A stretch of 64,000 nucleotides of DNA from Kitasatospora sp. GAS204B (GTDB lineage: Bacteria > Actinomycetota > Actinomycetes > Streptomycetales > Streptomycetaceae), in assembly GCF_029892155.1 (NCBI RefSeq), contig NZ_JARZAG010000018.1:62001-126000 (forward strand), read 5' to 3'. The stretch's first letter is position 1, and every line of letters begins with the position of its first letter. The notes under the pieces are model-generated. The model saw only the letters and a list, made by a program, of their open reading frames with translations. It was not told the DNA's origin and made no database searches. The position numbers and the translations under genes are program-made. Of this stretch, positions 9,154-16,513 are shown one piece after another.

Positions 9154-9167
9154 AAGCTTGCAAGTTT
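9154..9167. promoter_or_regulatory. Candidate MarR operator palindrome
   Basis: A perfect 8-base palindrome CTTGCAAG (9157-9164), extended by AA and TT at 9154-9155 and 9166-9167, lies 27 bases before the MarR start codon. Position and symmetry fit an autoregulatory MarR site. This is not tested. Confidence 0.5.
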
Positions 9168-9193
9168 CCCTGCCAGCTGCATAAGCTCGCTCC

Positions 9194-9679
9194 ATGCCGC
9201 CCGCCGACCCCGATGCCGCCGCCAGTCCCGAGGACGCCGTCGACCCCGACGACCTGTCCGGGCTGGCCGGTGAGATCCACGCCGTCCTCGGGCAGCTCTT
9301 CCGCCGCGCCCGCGCCGCCTCCGCCGGCAGCGGGCTGACCGCCTCGCAGCGCTCGGCCGCCTCCCGGCTGCGGCGCGACGGTGCGGCGACCACGGCCGAC
9401 CTCGCCCGGGCGGAGTTCGTGCGCCCGCAGTCGATGCGGATGACCGTGGCGGCGTTGGAGGAGCAGGGCTACGTCCGGCGCACCCCGCACCCCACCGACG
9501 GGCGACAAGTGCTCATCGAACTGACCGAGGAGGGCCGGGCCGCGATGGACTCGATCCTGCGCGCCAAGCGCGACTGGCTGACCACCGCGCTCGGCACCGA
9601 ACTCGACCCGGCTCAGCGCGCCACCCTCGCCCGGGCACTGCCACTACTGCGCACCCTCGCCACCGGCGACGAGAGTTGA
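9194..9679 (+). CDS. MarR-family transcriptional regulator (161 aa)
   Basis: Winged-helix dimeric regulator. The family pattern is clear: LTASQRSAASRL, then the recognition helix region RPQSMRMTVAALEEQGYVRR, then the wing with the conserved D-G-R-Q (PTDGRQVLIELTEEGR). An Ala/Asp-rich N-terminal tail of about 25 residues precedes the domain. It is divergent from the Nudix gene and 96 bases upstream of the isochorismatase-like gene on the same strand. MarR proteins usually control adjacent genes, so both are candidate targets through the palindrome at 9154-9167. Confidence 0.9.
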   Translation: MPPADPDAAASPEDAVDPDDLSGLAGEIHAVLGQLFRRARAASAGSGLTASQRSAASRLRRDGAATTADLARAEFVRPQSMRMTVAALEEQGYVRRTPHPTDGRQVLIELTEEGRAAMDSILRAKRDWLTTALGTELDPAQRATLARALPLLRTLATGDES

Positions 9680-9775
9680 GCGCCCACAGATCGCAGGCGT
9701 CCCGCGGAGCTGACGTTCCATCAGACCGCCATCCCAGCAAGCAGACCCCTCGTTAGCAGCAAGGAAGAGATCACG

Positions 9776-10330
9776 ATGACCGCCACCACCCTGGACCGCG
9801 ACACCGCGCTGATCCTGATCGACCTGCAGAAGGGCATCACCGCCTTCGCCGCCGACTTCGGCATCGACAAGGTCCTGGCCAACGCCGAGCAGCTGGTCGC
9901 GGCGTTCCGCGAGCGCGGCCTGCCGATCGTCCAGGTGAACGTCACCGGCGGCGCCCCCGGCCGGACCGAGTTCCCCAGCCGCGGCGGCGAACTGCCGGCC
10001 GACTGGGCCGAACTGGTGCTGCCCGCCGAGGAGGGGGACATCACGGTCACCAAGCAGACCTGGGGTGCCTTCCACGGCACCGACCTGGACGCGGAGCTGC
10101 GCCGCCGGGGCGTCACCCAGGTCGTCATCGGCGGGGTCGCCACCAGCATGGGCGTCGAGTCCACCGCCCGTGCAGCACACGAGCACGGTTACCACGTCAC
10201 CATCGCCACCGACGCGGTGACCGACCTCGACCCGGTCTCGCACGAGCACAGCCTGACCCGGGTCTTCCCCAAGCTCGGAGAGACGGGCAGCACGGCGGAG
10301 CTGATCGCACTGCTGGACCAGCGGGGCTGA
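9776..10330 (+). CDS. Isochorismatase-fold cysteine-hydrolase family protein lacking the Cys (184 aa)
   Basis: Member of the isochorismatase-like/cysteine hydrolase superfamily (nicotinamidases, N-carbamoylsarcosine amidases, isochorismatases). The catalytic Asp16 (ALILIDLQKG) and Lys93 (VTKQTWGAFHGT) are present. In the nucleophile loop, VATSMGVESTARAA, the position that holds Cys in amidases is Gly126. A Cys-less active site is known in the isochorismatase PhzD, so the enzyme may cleave a vinyl ether rather than an amide, or act on something else. AAGGAAG at 9761-9767 is a good ribosome site for the ATG. A strong hairpin follows the stop codon. Confidence 0.85.
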   Translation: MTATTLDRDTALILIDLQKGITAFAADFGIDKVLANAEQLVAAFRERGLPIVQVNVTGGAPGRTEFPSRGGELPADWAELVLPAEEGDITVTKQTWGAFHGTDLDAELRRRGVTQVVIGGVATSMGVESTARAAHEHGYHVTIATDAVTDLDPVSHEHSLTRVFPKLGETGSTAELIALLDQRG

Positions 10331-10337
10331 GCGACCG

Positions 10338-10390
10338 ACCTGGCATGGCGCCGCTGGGGACGGTCCGCCCCCAGCGGCGCCATGCCAGGT
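10338..10390. terminator. Perfect 22-bp inverted repeat, bidirectional terminator
   Basis: Arms 10338-10359 and 10369-10390 are fully complementary with a nine-base loop. It lies between the convergent isochorismatase-like gene and the transposase remnant. There is no U-tract, as is usual in actinomycetes. Confidence 0.8.
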
Positions 10391-10392
10391 CC

Positions 10393-10910
10393 TCAGCGCA
10401 CCGGCTGCGCAGCAGGCCCGCCGACGCCGAGCGCCAGCCCCGCCTCGATCGCCATCGCGGCGAACTCGGTGGTGTCCCGCCCTCTGCGGGCCAGCTCACC
10501 GGCGTACCCGGACGGGGTGTCCTGCTCCGCCTCCTCGGCGGCTTTCTCCAAGGCCGCCAGGGCGTCGGGGTCCGGGGCATCCCGGCGGCGTCGTGACGGG
10601 CCCGGACCGTGGTGGAGTCCACGCTGACCAGAGACAAGTCCACCTCGCCCCGCTTGGCTGCCTCCGCGATCGCGCCCTCCAGCAGGGCCTCGAAGACGCC
10701 AGCGTCCCTCCACTGCCGGAAGCGGTTGTGGACGGTCGACCAGGCACCGAACTCCCTGGGCGTCTCAGGCCACTGGCTGCCGCTCTTGAAGTGCCAGATC
10801 ACGCCCTCGAACTGCTGGCGCAGCCGTTCGGGGTACGGGCCGTACTCGCCGACAGGCAGGTACGGCTCGATGAACTGCCACTCCGCATCGGATAGTTGCA
10901 CTCGCGTCAC
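10393..10910 (-). pseudogene. IS5-family transposase remnant, frameshifted and truncated
   Basis: The first frame (GTG at 10910) encodes the typical DUF4096 N-terminal transposase half: LSDAEWQFIEPYLP, then FEGVIWHFKSGSQWPE, GAWSTVHNRFRQWRDAGVFEALL, and the DDE-region start VSVDSTTVRARHDAAG. Just after this the sensible reading continues in another frame (PDPDALAALEKAAEEAEQ) and then stops near 10393. The catalytic C-terminal half is absent, so this is a dead fragment. IS5-type orfA/orfB elements can use frameshifting, but no orfB is present here. It marks an old insertion or rearrangement next to the DinB-like gene. Confidence 0.8.
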
Positions 10911-11009
10911 GGAACACGGCCTACCGGATCAGACCGCACCGTGAGAGCAACTTCCCAGAATGATCACAACCACATAGGCACTAGGTGCGCGGTCCCACTC
11001 CAGGCAGTC

Positions 11010-11792
11010 CTACTCCATGTCCCACTCTTCCAGCAGGTCGAAGAGGTGCCGGTCGCCTTCGAGCTTCAGGGAGTCCAGCGGGATGCGACCGTAGAAGGCC
11101 AGGACCAGGTCGCTCGCCGTACCCCGGACGGAGACGTCGACCGACTCCGAGTCCTCGCCGGCGGCGGGGCCGGATTCGGGCAGACGGAAGGCCCGCGAAC
11201 CATCGGCGGAGAGCGATTGGCGCCAGGAGCCGCCCGCGGTGACGTGATAGTCGACGACGGCGGGCTTGTGCGGCCAAGCGACCGTCGTGGTGCAGCAGGT
11301 GAACAGGAAGTCCTCGACACCATCAAGCGCCACCTCCTCCGGCAGCGGCTCCGGGGCGCCCACGGTGAGCTGGGCGTCATAGGTGTGCATCGCGATCTCC
11401 TGGAGCTGGTGCCGGGCGACGGCGCCGCAGGTCCGCGGCGATTGCGACGAGCCCCACCACGTCCAGCAACCGCGCTCCGGGCCGGCCTCCCGCAACGCGT
11501 CCAGCATCTGCTGCGTCGACTCGGCCAGCCAGGCGAGCAAGGCCTCGCGCTCCTGCGGTGCGGCCAGGCCCTCGCCCGCCAACTTGCCCGAGGCGTCCGG
11601 CCCAGCCGCGACCGTGGCGGCCCAGGCGCGACGCCCCCCGCCCAGATGGTGCACCAGGTCGAGCAGCGTCCACTCGGGGCAGGTCGGCACCTGCACATCG
11701 AGGCTGGGCGCGGAGGCGATCGCGGCCCGGAAGGCGGCCGACCGCTCGTCGATCAGGCGCAGCAGCTCAGGGAAGTCCAAGGTCTTGGTCAC
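11010..11792 (-). CDS. Maleylpyruvate isomerase-family mycothiol-dependent enzyme (260 aa)
   Basis: DinB-fold enzyme of the mycothiol-dependent maleylpyruvate isomerase family. The N-terminal domain has PTCPEWTLLDLVHHLGG, with the first metal-binding His, and QLQEIAMHTYDAQL, with the Glu and His that complete the metal site. The C-terminal MDMPI_C part starts near residue 160 and ends LFDLLEEWDME. Mycothiol is the actinobacterial low-molecular-weight thiol, which supports the host assignment. These proteins mostly act in thiol-dependent isomerisation or transfer; the substrate is unknown. A similar 19-base sequence lies on each side of this gene (10961-10979 and 11902-11920). Confidence 0.85.
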   Translation of the reverse strand: MTKTLDFPELLRLIDERSAAFRAAIASAPSLDVQVPTCPEWTLLDLVHHLGGGRRAWAATVAAGPDASGKLAGEGLAAPQEREALLAWLAESTQQMLDALREAGPERGCWTWWGSSQSPRTCGAVARHQLQEIAMHTYDAQLTVGAPEPLPEEVALDGVEDFLFTCCTTTVAWPHKPAVVDYHVTAGGSWRQSLSADGSRAFRLPESGPAAGEDSESVDVSVRGTASDLVLAFYGRIPLDSLKLEGDRHLFDLLEEWDME

Positions 11793-12104
11793 CCGGGCTT
11801 TCTATCACTGTGCGCCGGCGACGTCACAGCGATTTTCGCGGGCCGGCCTCCACCTTCGCGGCGCGATGATCCGGATCAAGGACCTCACCAGAGCTGCCGC
11901 CTGATCACGACCAAATACGCGCCCCAGGCGCCCGGGCGCCCGCAGCCTCCCGCAGCCGCCCGCAGCCGCCCGCAGCCGCCAGCGCGGGATGTCCCCCGGC
12001 ACTGGAACCTCCCGCAGGGGGAGTTCCTACCGTTCCCCGCAGCGCGGACGGCCGGTGCGCGGTGCGGCCGACCCGCGGGCCATGACGTGCGAGGAGGCGA
12101 TGAG
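11793..12104. other. Intergenic region with four 10-bp repeats
   Basis: No gene is seen in this 312-base divergent region. It contains four contiguous ten-base units of the type CGCAGCCGCC at 11941-11980 (the first diverged) and a GAGGAGG ribosome site at 12091-12097 for the next gene. Confidence 0.6.
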
Positions 12105-13634
12105 ATGACGGCATTCGTGCTGGTGCCCGGTCCCTGGGCCGGCGACTGGATCTGGCAGCAAGTGACCGCCCGGCTGCGGGAGTCGGGGGCCGAGGTGTTC
12201 CCGACGGCGCTCACGGGCACGTTCGCGGGCAGCACCGACGGTGGCGAGGCGGCGGGTCCTGGCACCGACCTCGAGACGCAGATCGCGGCTCTGCTGCGGT
12301 TGATCGACCGGATCGCCGCCCCGCAACTGGTGCTGGTCGGACACGGCAACGGCATGCACCCGGTGCTGGGCGCCGCCGACCGGCGGCCGGAGCGGATCGC
12401 CCGGGTCGTCTACCTGGACGCCGGCCTCCCCCAGGACGGGGAGTCGGTGCTGGACCTGGTGCCCGACCCGGCGGTCCGGGACCGGCTGGTGCGGCAGGCC
12501 GCGGCGGTCGGGGAGGGCTGGCGGGTCCCCGCGCCGTCGGCCGAGGAGTGGCCGCTCTGGGGCAGCCTGGCCGGCGTCCCCGAGGAAGCGCTGGCGCAGC
12601 TGGTCGAGCGCGGCACGCCGCAGCCGTTGGGCACGCTCTCCCGGCCGCTGCGACTGTCGGGCGCCGCCGCCGAGTTGCCGACGACCGGCATCCTGTGCAC
12701 GGCCAACGGGGCCAGCGTCGCGATGGTCGAGACCGTGGTGGGGATGGGGGATCCGCGCTTCCAGGTGCTCACCGAGCCCCGGGTGCGCTTCATCGAGATC
12801 GACACCGGGCACTGGCCGATGCTCTCCGCTCCCGACGAACTGGCCGCGGTGCTGCTCCGGGCCGCCGCGGGCGAGGGGCAACGGGTGAGCGCGAAGGCGG
12901 GTGGGCTGCTCGCGGAGCCCCGGCGCTTCCTCCTGGACGTGCCGGAGCGTGCTCGCGAGCGGGTGGGGCGGGTCGATCTCCATCTGCCGGATCCGGCCTG
13001 CGCCCTGCGGCCTTGGCCCGCGGTGGTGTTCGTCCATGGCGGCCCGGTCCCCCGGGACGCGCCGACCACGCCACGGGACTCGGCGACCTTCCTCGGCTAC
13101 GGACGGTACGCGGCAAGCCTGGGCGTCGTCGGCGTGACGGTGGATCACCGGCTGCACGGGCTCGGCGACTTCGCGCAGGCCGCCGCCGACGTCGCCGACG
13201 CGGTCGAGCTGGTGCGGGCCGATCCGCGGGTCGACGGGGAACGCGTCGCGCTCTGGTTCTTCTCCGGCGGCGGGTTGCTGTCAGCGGACTGGCTCGCGGC
13301 GCCGCCGCCCTGGCTGCGCTGCGTGGCGGCGACCTATCCGGTGCTGGCTCCGCTGCCGAACTGGGGGCTCACGGAGTCCCGGTTCCGTCCTGCGGTCGCG
13401 CTGGCCGGCGCGGGCCACCTGCCGATCGTGCTGACCCGGGTCGAGCTGGAGAGCACGGAGATCGCGGCGACCGTCCAGGAGTTCCTGACCGCCGCCGAGG
13501 CATGCCGAGCCGAGGTCGAGGTGGTCGAAGTGCCGGGTGGGCATCACGGGTTCGAGACGGTCGACCACACCGAGCAGGCGCGCCAGGCCGTGGCACACGC
13601 GGTCCGCGCCGTGCTGCGGCACCTGAACGGCTGA
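12105..13634 (+). CDS. Fused double alpha/beta hydrolase (509 aa)
   Basis: Two hydrolase-fold domains in one chain. Domain 1 (about 1-255) resembles EstC-type hydrolases: FVLVPGPWAGDWIWQQ at the start and DTGHWPMLSAPDEL at the end. Its nucleophile elbow reads GHGNG, with Gly81 where Ser is expected, so it is probably not a serine hydrolase. Domain 2 (about 280-509) resembles dienelactone hydrolase/esterase D-like proteins. It has VVFVHGGP, the candidate nucleophile Ser387 in FFSGGG, and His481 in GGHHGFE. The ATG at 12105 follows GAGGAGG by seven bases. An alternative is that domain 1 binds substrate or dimerises while domain 2 is the enzyme. Confidence 0.82.
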   Translation: MTAFVLVPGPWAGDWIWQQVTARLRESGAEVFPTALTGTFAGSTDGGEAAGPGTDLETQIAALLRLIDRIAAPQLVLVGHGNGMHPVLGAADRRPERIARVVYLDAGLPQDGESVLDLVPDPAVRDRLVRQAAAVGEGWRVPAPSAEEWPLWGSLAGVPEEALAQLVERGTPQPLGTLSRPLRLSGAAAELPTTGILCTANGASVAMVETVVGMGDPRFQVLTEPRVRFIEIDTGHWPMLSAPDELAAVLLRAAAGEGQRVSAKAGGLLAEPRRFLLDVPERARERVGRVDLHLPDPACALRPWPAVVFVHGGPVPRDAPTTPRDSATFLGYGRYAASLGVVGVTVDHRLHGLGDFAQAAADVADAVELVRADPRVDGERVALWFFSGGGLLSADWLAAPPPWLRCVAATYPVLAPLPNWGLTESRFRPAVALAGAGHLPIVLTRVELESTEIAATVQEFLTAAEACRAEVEVVEVPGGHHGFETVDHTEQARQAVAHAVRAVLRHLNG

Positions 13635-14054
13635 GGCGGCCGCCCGGAGCCCTGGAGCATCTCAAAGATCCCGGGGCGCCGGGCGTCCGCCCGCCCCGCA
13701 GTGCGCGGAATCAGCCAACCACCCGCTGCTGGTGGCCGAGTTCACGCCACCGTCCGTAGCGGCAACACGCGACGCCCGAGCCCTGCGGCCGTCCGCCGAA
13801 AGTGCACCAGGGGTGGCCGAAACACGTCGCTGAAGTAGTAAATATGCCAACGGCATTGTCATACGGCATGCCGAACTCAGTAACCTTCCGTGGCAGATCG
13901 GCGACGCGTCGTGGCGATCCACCGCGCCCGCGCTCCAGCCGCCGGGCGACGGACGCCGGACACCCGACGCCGGACGCCCGACGCCCGACGCCGGGCGACG
14001 CGGTTCGCCGACTTCTGATACTCCCGCGACTTCTACCAGCCCGAAGGAGCCCAG
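13635..14054. other. Intergenic region upstream of the roadblock operon
   Basis: No supported gene in these 420 bases. A locally AT-rich part (13830-13890) contains the inverted repeat ATGCC/GGCAT (13844-13856), a second CGGCAT copy and the palindrome CGGCATGCCG (13864-13873), so an operator is possible. Six 7-bp units of the type GACGCC(G/C) run from 13952 to 13993. An AAGGAGC ribosome site precedes the GTG at 14055. Confidence 0.55.
13952..13993. repeat. Six 7-bp tandem repeats
   Basis: Units GACGCCG, GACACCC, GACGCCG, GACGCCC, GACGCCC, GACGCCG follow each other without gaps, about 60 bases before the roadblock operon start. Confidence 0.8.
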
Positions 14055-14438
14055 GTGCCCGGGATCGAGGACTGCCTGTCGGCGGCGATGCGGATCGCCG
14101 GCGCGCGCGGCGCGGGGTTACTCGACTGGGGCAGCGGCCTGGCCCTGGGCACGGCGGGAGACAGCCCGGCCGACGACCACGAGGCGACCGCCGCCGAGGC
14201 CACCGACCTGATCAGGCTGGCCGCCGAGAGCCTCAGCTTCGCCGAGCCGAGCGACCCGCGGCTTCCGCTGCAGGACCTGATCCTCACCACCGAGCGCAGC
14301 TACCACCTGTTCCGGCTGATCGGCACGGTCTTCGACAGCCGGCTGCTGCTGCACCTCTGGCTCGACCGCGAGGACGCCAACCTGGCCGGCGCCCGGATGC
14401 GGCTGCAGGCACTCGCGGAGGAACTGGTGCTCGGCTGA
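14055..14438 (+). CDS. Roadblock/LC7-domain protein with a TTA codon (127 aa)
   Basis: Single roadblock/LC7 domain, a small alpha/beta fold that dimerises and typically regulates Ras-like GTPases. The pattern ARGAGLLDWGSGLALGT, then LILTTERSYHLFRLI, then LLLHLWLDREDANLAGARM matches the third roadblock protein of the operon (15882). Codon 22 is TTA (14118-14120), the leucine codon read by the bldA tRNA in Streptomyces. I see no other TTA codon in the annotated genes, so translation may be developmentally limited. Start GTG at 14055 follows AAGGAGC. The stop overlaps the next start by one base (TGATG). Confidence 0.85.
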   Translation: MPGIEDCLSAAMRIAGARGAGLLDWGSGLALGTAGDSPADDHEATAAEATDLIRLAAESLSFAEPSDPRLPLQDLILTTERSYHLFRLIGTVFDSRLLLHLWLDREDANLAGARMRLQALAEELVLG

Positions 14439-15325
14439 TGGCACCTCGATCCAGCGGAGCCGAGGGCGTGAGCGCGGCCGCACCCCGCCGCCGGCAGCCG
14501 CCCGGTCCGGCCGTCGAGCAACTGGCCGACTTGCAGGCCACCGGGGCCCTGCACACCGAGACCGGCACCCTCTACCTGGACCACGGCGCCGTCGTCCACG
14601 CGGACAGCCCGCACTCCCTCGACCTCGGCTCCCTGCTGACCCGCTGCGGCCGGGTCACACCGGACTACTGGCAGCACACCCTGGACCAGTTCGCCGAGCA
14701 CTGCCTGGTGGGCCGCATGCTGGTGGCCCAGGGCGCCCTGACCCGGGGCGAGTTGGAGGTCTGCCACCTCGCCACCCTCTACGACGCCGGGTACTTCGCC
14801 CTCGGTGCGTTCTCCCTGGCCACCCGCTTCGAACCCGGCGTCCGGCACTGGCTCGGCCCGGTCAGCGGGGTGGACCCGCGACTGCTGCGGCGCGAGGCGG
14901 TCCGGCGCCGGGACCTGCTGGAGCGGATCTGGCCGTGGCCCCAGGTGGACACCGCGCCGGTCCGCCACACGGTGACCACGGACCAGGACGGAACCGCGGC
15001 CCGCGGCCTCTCCCCCAGCCCGCGACGGCGCGAGCTGCTCGGCCTCGCCGACGGCCGGCGCACGCCCGTCGAGCTGGCCCGACTGCTCGGACGCTCGACC
15101 TACGCCACGATCGTCGAGGTCCGGCGCCTGGCGGCGGCTGGCCTGATCGCGACGCCGCCCGACGCGCCGACCCACCCGATCCCGGCCGACGCGATGGCCC
15201 GCCGGGTCCCGGGTGCCACCCTGCGCCGCGGCAGAGCGCCCGACCCACCGCCCCACCCCGCACCCACCGAACCGGACATCGCCCTGCTGATCCGCGTCCG
15301 CACCGCACTGGAGGCCCGACTGTGA
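14438..15325 (+). CDS. DUF4388-like protein with winged-helix C-terminus (295 aa)
   Basis: The N-terminal half looks like a DUF4388/PATAN-type domain (ATGALHTETGTLYLDHGAVVHA, where the first strand pair carries the GxLxLxxGxVVHA pattern). The C-terminal part, around LLGLADGRRTPVELARLLGR and then VEVRRLAAAGLI, resembles the winged-helix segment found in such proteins. Together they suggest a signalling adaptor or regulator rather than an enzyme. It is translationally coupled to the roadblock gene before it by a one-base overlap, and another roadblock gene follows 34 bases later. The frame is open further upstream to 13802, but that part is non-coding in character. Confidence 0.7.
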   Translation: MAPRSSGAEGVSAAAPRRRQPPGPAVEQLADLQATGALHTETGTLYLDHGAVVHADSPHSLDLGSLLTRCGRVTPDYWQHTLDQFAEHCLVGRMLVAQGALTRGELEVCHLATLYDAGYFALGAFSLATRFEPGVRHWLGPVSGVDPRLLRREAVRRRDLLERIWPWPQVDTAPVRHTVTTDQDGTAARGLSPSPRRRELLGLADGRRTPVELARLLGRSTYATIVEVRRLAAAGLIATPPDAPTHPIPADAMARRVPGATLRRGRAPDPPPHPAPTEPDIALLIRVRTALEARL

Positions 15326-15359
15326 TCCTCGCCCCGCCCGCTGTCCCGGACACCCGGTC

Positions 15360-15794
15360 ATGAGGCGGATGCTGAAGCCGCGGCCCGACCGGCACCAACT
15401 CGCGCTGCTGGAGAGCACCTTGCTCGCCGAGCTGCGCGTGCTGCGCCTGCGCGTGCCGCACCTGGCAGGCGGCCTGGTGGCCGGCGTGAACGGCCTGCTG
15501 CTCGCCCACGACACCCACGGCACCGACCCCGAAGGGCTGGCCGCGCTGACCGCGACCGCGCTCGGGGTGGCCCAGCGGCTCTCCGACGCCACCGGCCAGG
15601 GCGGGTTCCGCGAGTCGCTGTTCCGTGGCGAGCACGGCTACATCGCGACCTACGCGGCGGGTCCGAGCTGCGTCCTGACCCTGCTCTCGCACCCCGATGT
15701 GAGCATCGGCCGCCTGCACCTGGAGGCGCGCCGATCGGCCCAGCGGCTGGGCGAGGTGCTGCGCGGCGGGGACCAGCAGCCCTCCGCCGGCTAG
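15360..15794 (+). CDS. Roadblock/LC7-domain protein (144 aa)
   Basis: Second roadblock/LC7 protein of the operon, longer and more diverged than the other two. Recognisable parts are the first strand pair VAGVNGLLLAHDTHG, the helix LAALTATALGVAQRLS and the strands GYIATYAAGPSCVLTLLSH with IGRLHLEAR at the end, as in MglB-like roadblock proteins. The ATG at 15360 lies 34 bases after the previous stop. It probably forms homo- or heterodimers with the neighbouring roadblock proteins. Confidence 0.8.
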   Translation: MRRMLKPRPDRHQLALLESTLLAELRVLRLRVPHLAGGLVAGVNGLLLAHDTHGTDPEGLAALTATALGVAQRLSDATGQGGFRESLFRGEHGYIATYAAGPSCVLTLLSHPDVSIGRLHLEARRSAQRLGEVLRGGDQQPSAG

Positions 15795-15881
15795 ACCGAC
15801 CTCCCCTGCTCACCGTTGTCCAGCTAGACCACTCACCCCATTCACCCGATGACCAACTCACCACACCTTCAGGAGATCACC

Positions 15882-16256
15882 ATGGCAGACGCCGACAACT
15901 CGCTGCGCCAGGCAATCGCTTCCATCGAGGGCGCCATCGGCGCCGCGCTGGTCGACTACGGCAGCGGGATGGCCCTCGGCACCCTGGACGGCGGCGGCGG
16001 CCTGGACCTGACGGTGGCGGCCGCCGGCAACACCGATGTGGTGCGGGCCAAGTTCCGCACCATGGAGATGCTGGGGCTGAACGACTCGATCGAGGACATC
16101 CTGATCTCGCTCAGCAGCCAGTACCACCTGATCCGGCCGCTGACCAGCCGCAGCGGCAAGGGCCTCTTCCTCTACCTCGCGCTCGACAAGCGCCGCGCCA
16201 ACCTCGCGATGGCACGGCATCAGCTGGCCAAGATCGAGGCCGAGCTGGAGGTCTGA
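15882..16256 (+). CDS. Roadblock/LC7-domain protein (124 aa)
   Basis: Third roadblock/LC7 protein and a close paralogue of the one at 14055: IGAALVDYGSGMALGT here against ARGAGLLDWGSGLALGT there, and SSQYHLIRPL against ERSYHLFRLI. The ATG at 15882 follows AGGAG at the usual distance; an upstream in-frame start at 15849 lacks this. It ends the operon just before a strong hairpin. No MglA/Ras-like GTPase or histidine kinase is encoded nearby, unlike in the conservon gene sets. Confidence 0.85.
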   Translation: MADADNSLRQAIASIEGAIGAALVDYGSGMALGTLDGGGGLDLTVAAAGNTDVVRAKFRTMEMLGLNDSIEDILISLSSQYHLIRPLTSRSGKGLFLYLALDKRRANLAMARHQLAKIEAELEV

Positions 16257-16281
16257 CGCACCGTCACCTCAGGACTCATAC

Positions 16282-16318
16282 GACGCGCTGCCCCGGCTCA
16301 CAGGCCGGGCAGCGCGTC
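16282..16318. terminator. Strong hairpin between convergent genes
   Basis: Arms 16282-16293 and 16307-16318 pair perfectly over 12 bp, and further G-C pairs close the loop with one bulged base. It lies after the roadblock operon and overlaps the 3' end of the DUF6011-like gene on the other strand. Confidence 0.7.
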
Positions 16319-16513
16319 CTGCTCCACCACGTGCTGCCGCACCGGCTCGGCGCTGTGGCGGCAGCCCGGGCCCAGCCGGAGCATCCGCGACTCGGGATCG
16401 TGCAGCAACCGCCCACACTCGCGACAGGTCACCCGCGCAGCCAGCCGCTCCTCCGCCGCCAGGCCGGGCAACAGCGGCTCGGCGCGCTCCGGCTCCACCA
16501 GTTCCTCAGGCAT
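16298..16513 (-). CDS. DUF6011-like small zinc-ribbon protein (71 aa)
   Basis: Short protein with the pattern C-R-E-C-G-R-x-L-x-D-P-E-S-R-x-L-R-L-G-P-G-C near the middle, which matches DUF6011-type proteins thought to bind a metal through the Cys residues. The N-terminus is acidic and the C-terminus polar, with no membrane segment. The start ATG at 16513 overlaps the end of the GNAT frame by eight bases, so the two genes are probably co-transcribed. Function is unknown. Confidence 0.7.
   Translation of the reverse strand: MPEELVEPERAEPLLPGLAAEERLAARVTCRECGRLLHDPESRMLRLGPGCRHSAEPVRQHVVEQDALPGL

Noticed and set aside
10896-12104. Upstream extension of the double hydrolase frame
   Set aside because: It overlaps the antisense DinB-like gene; GAGGAGG and an ATG at 12105 give a clear start.
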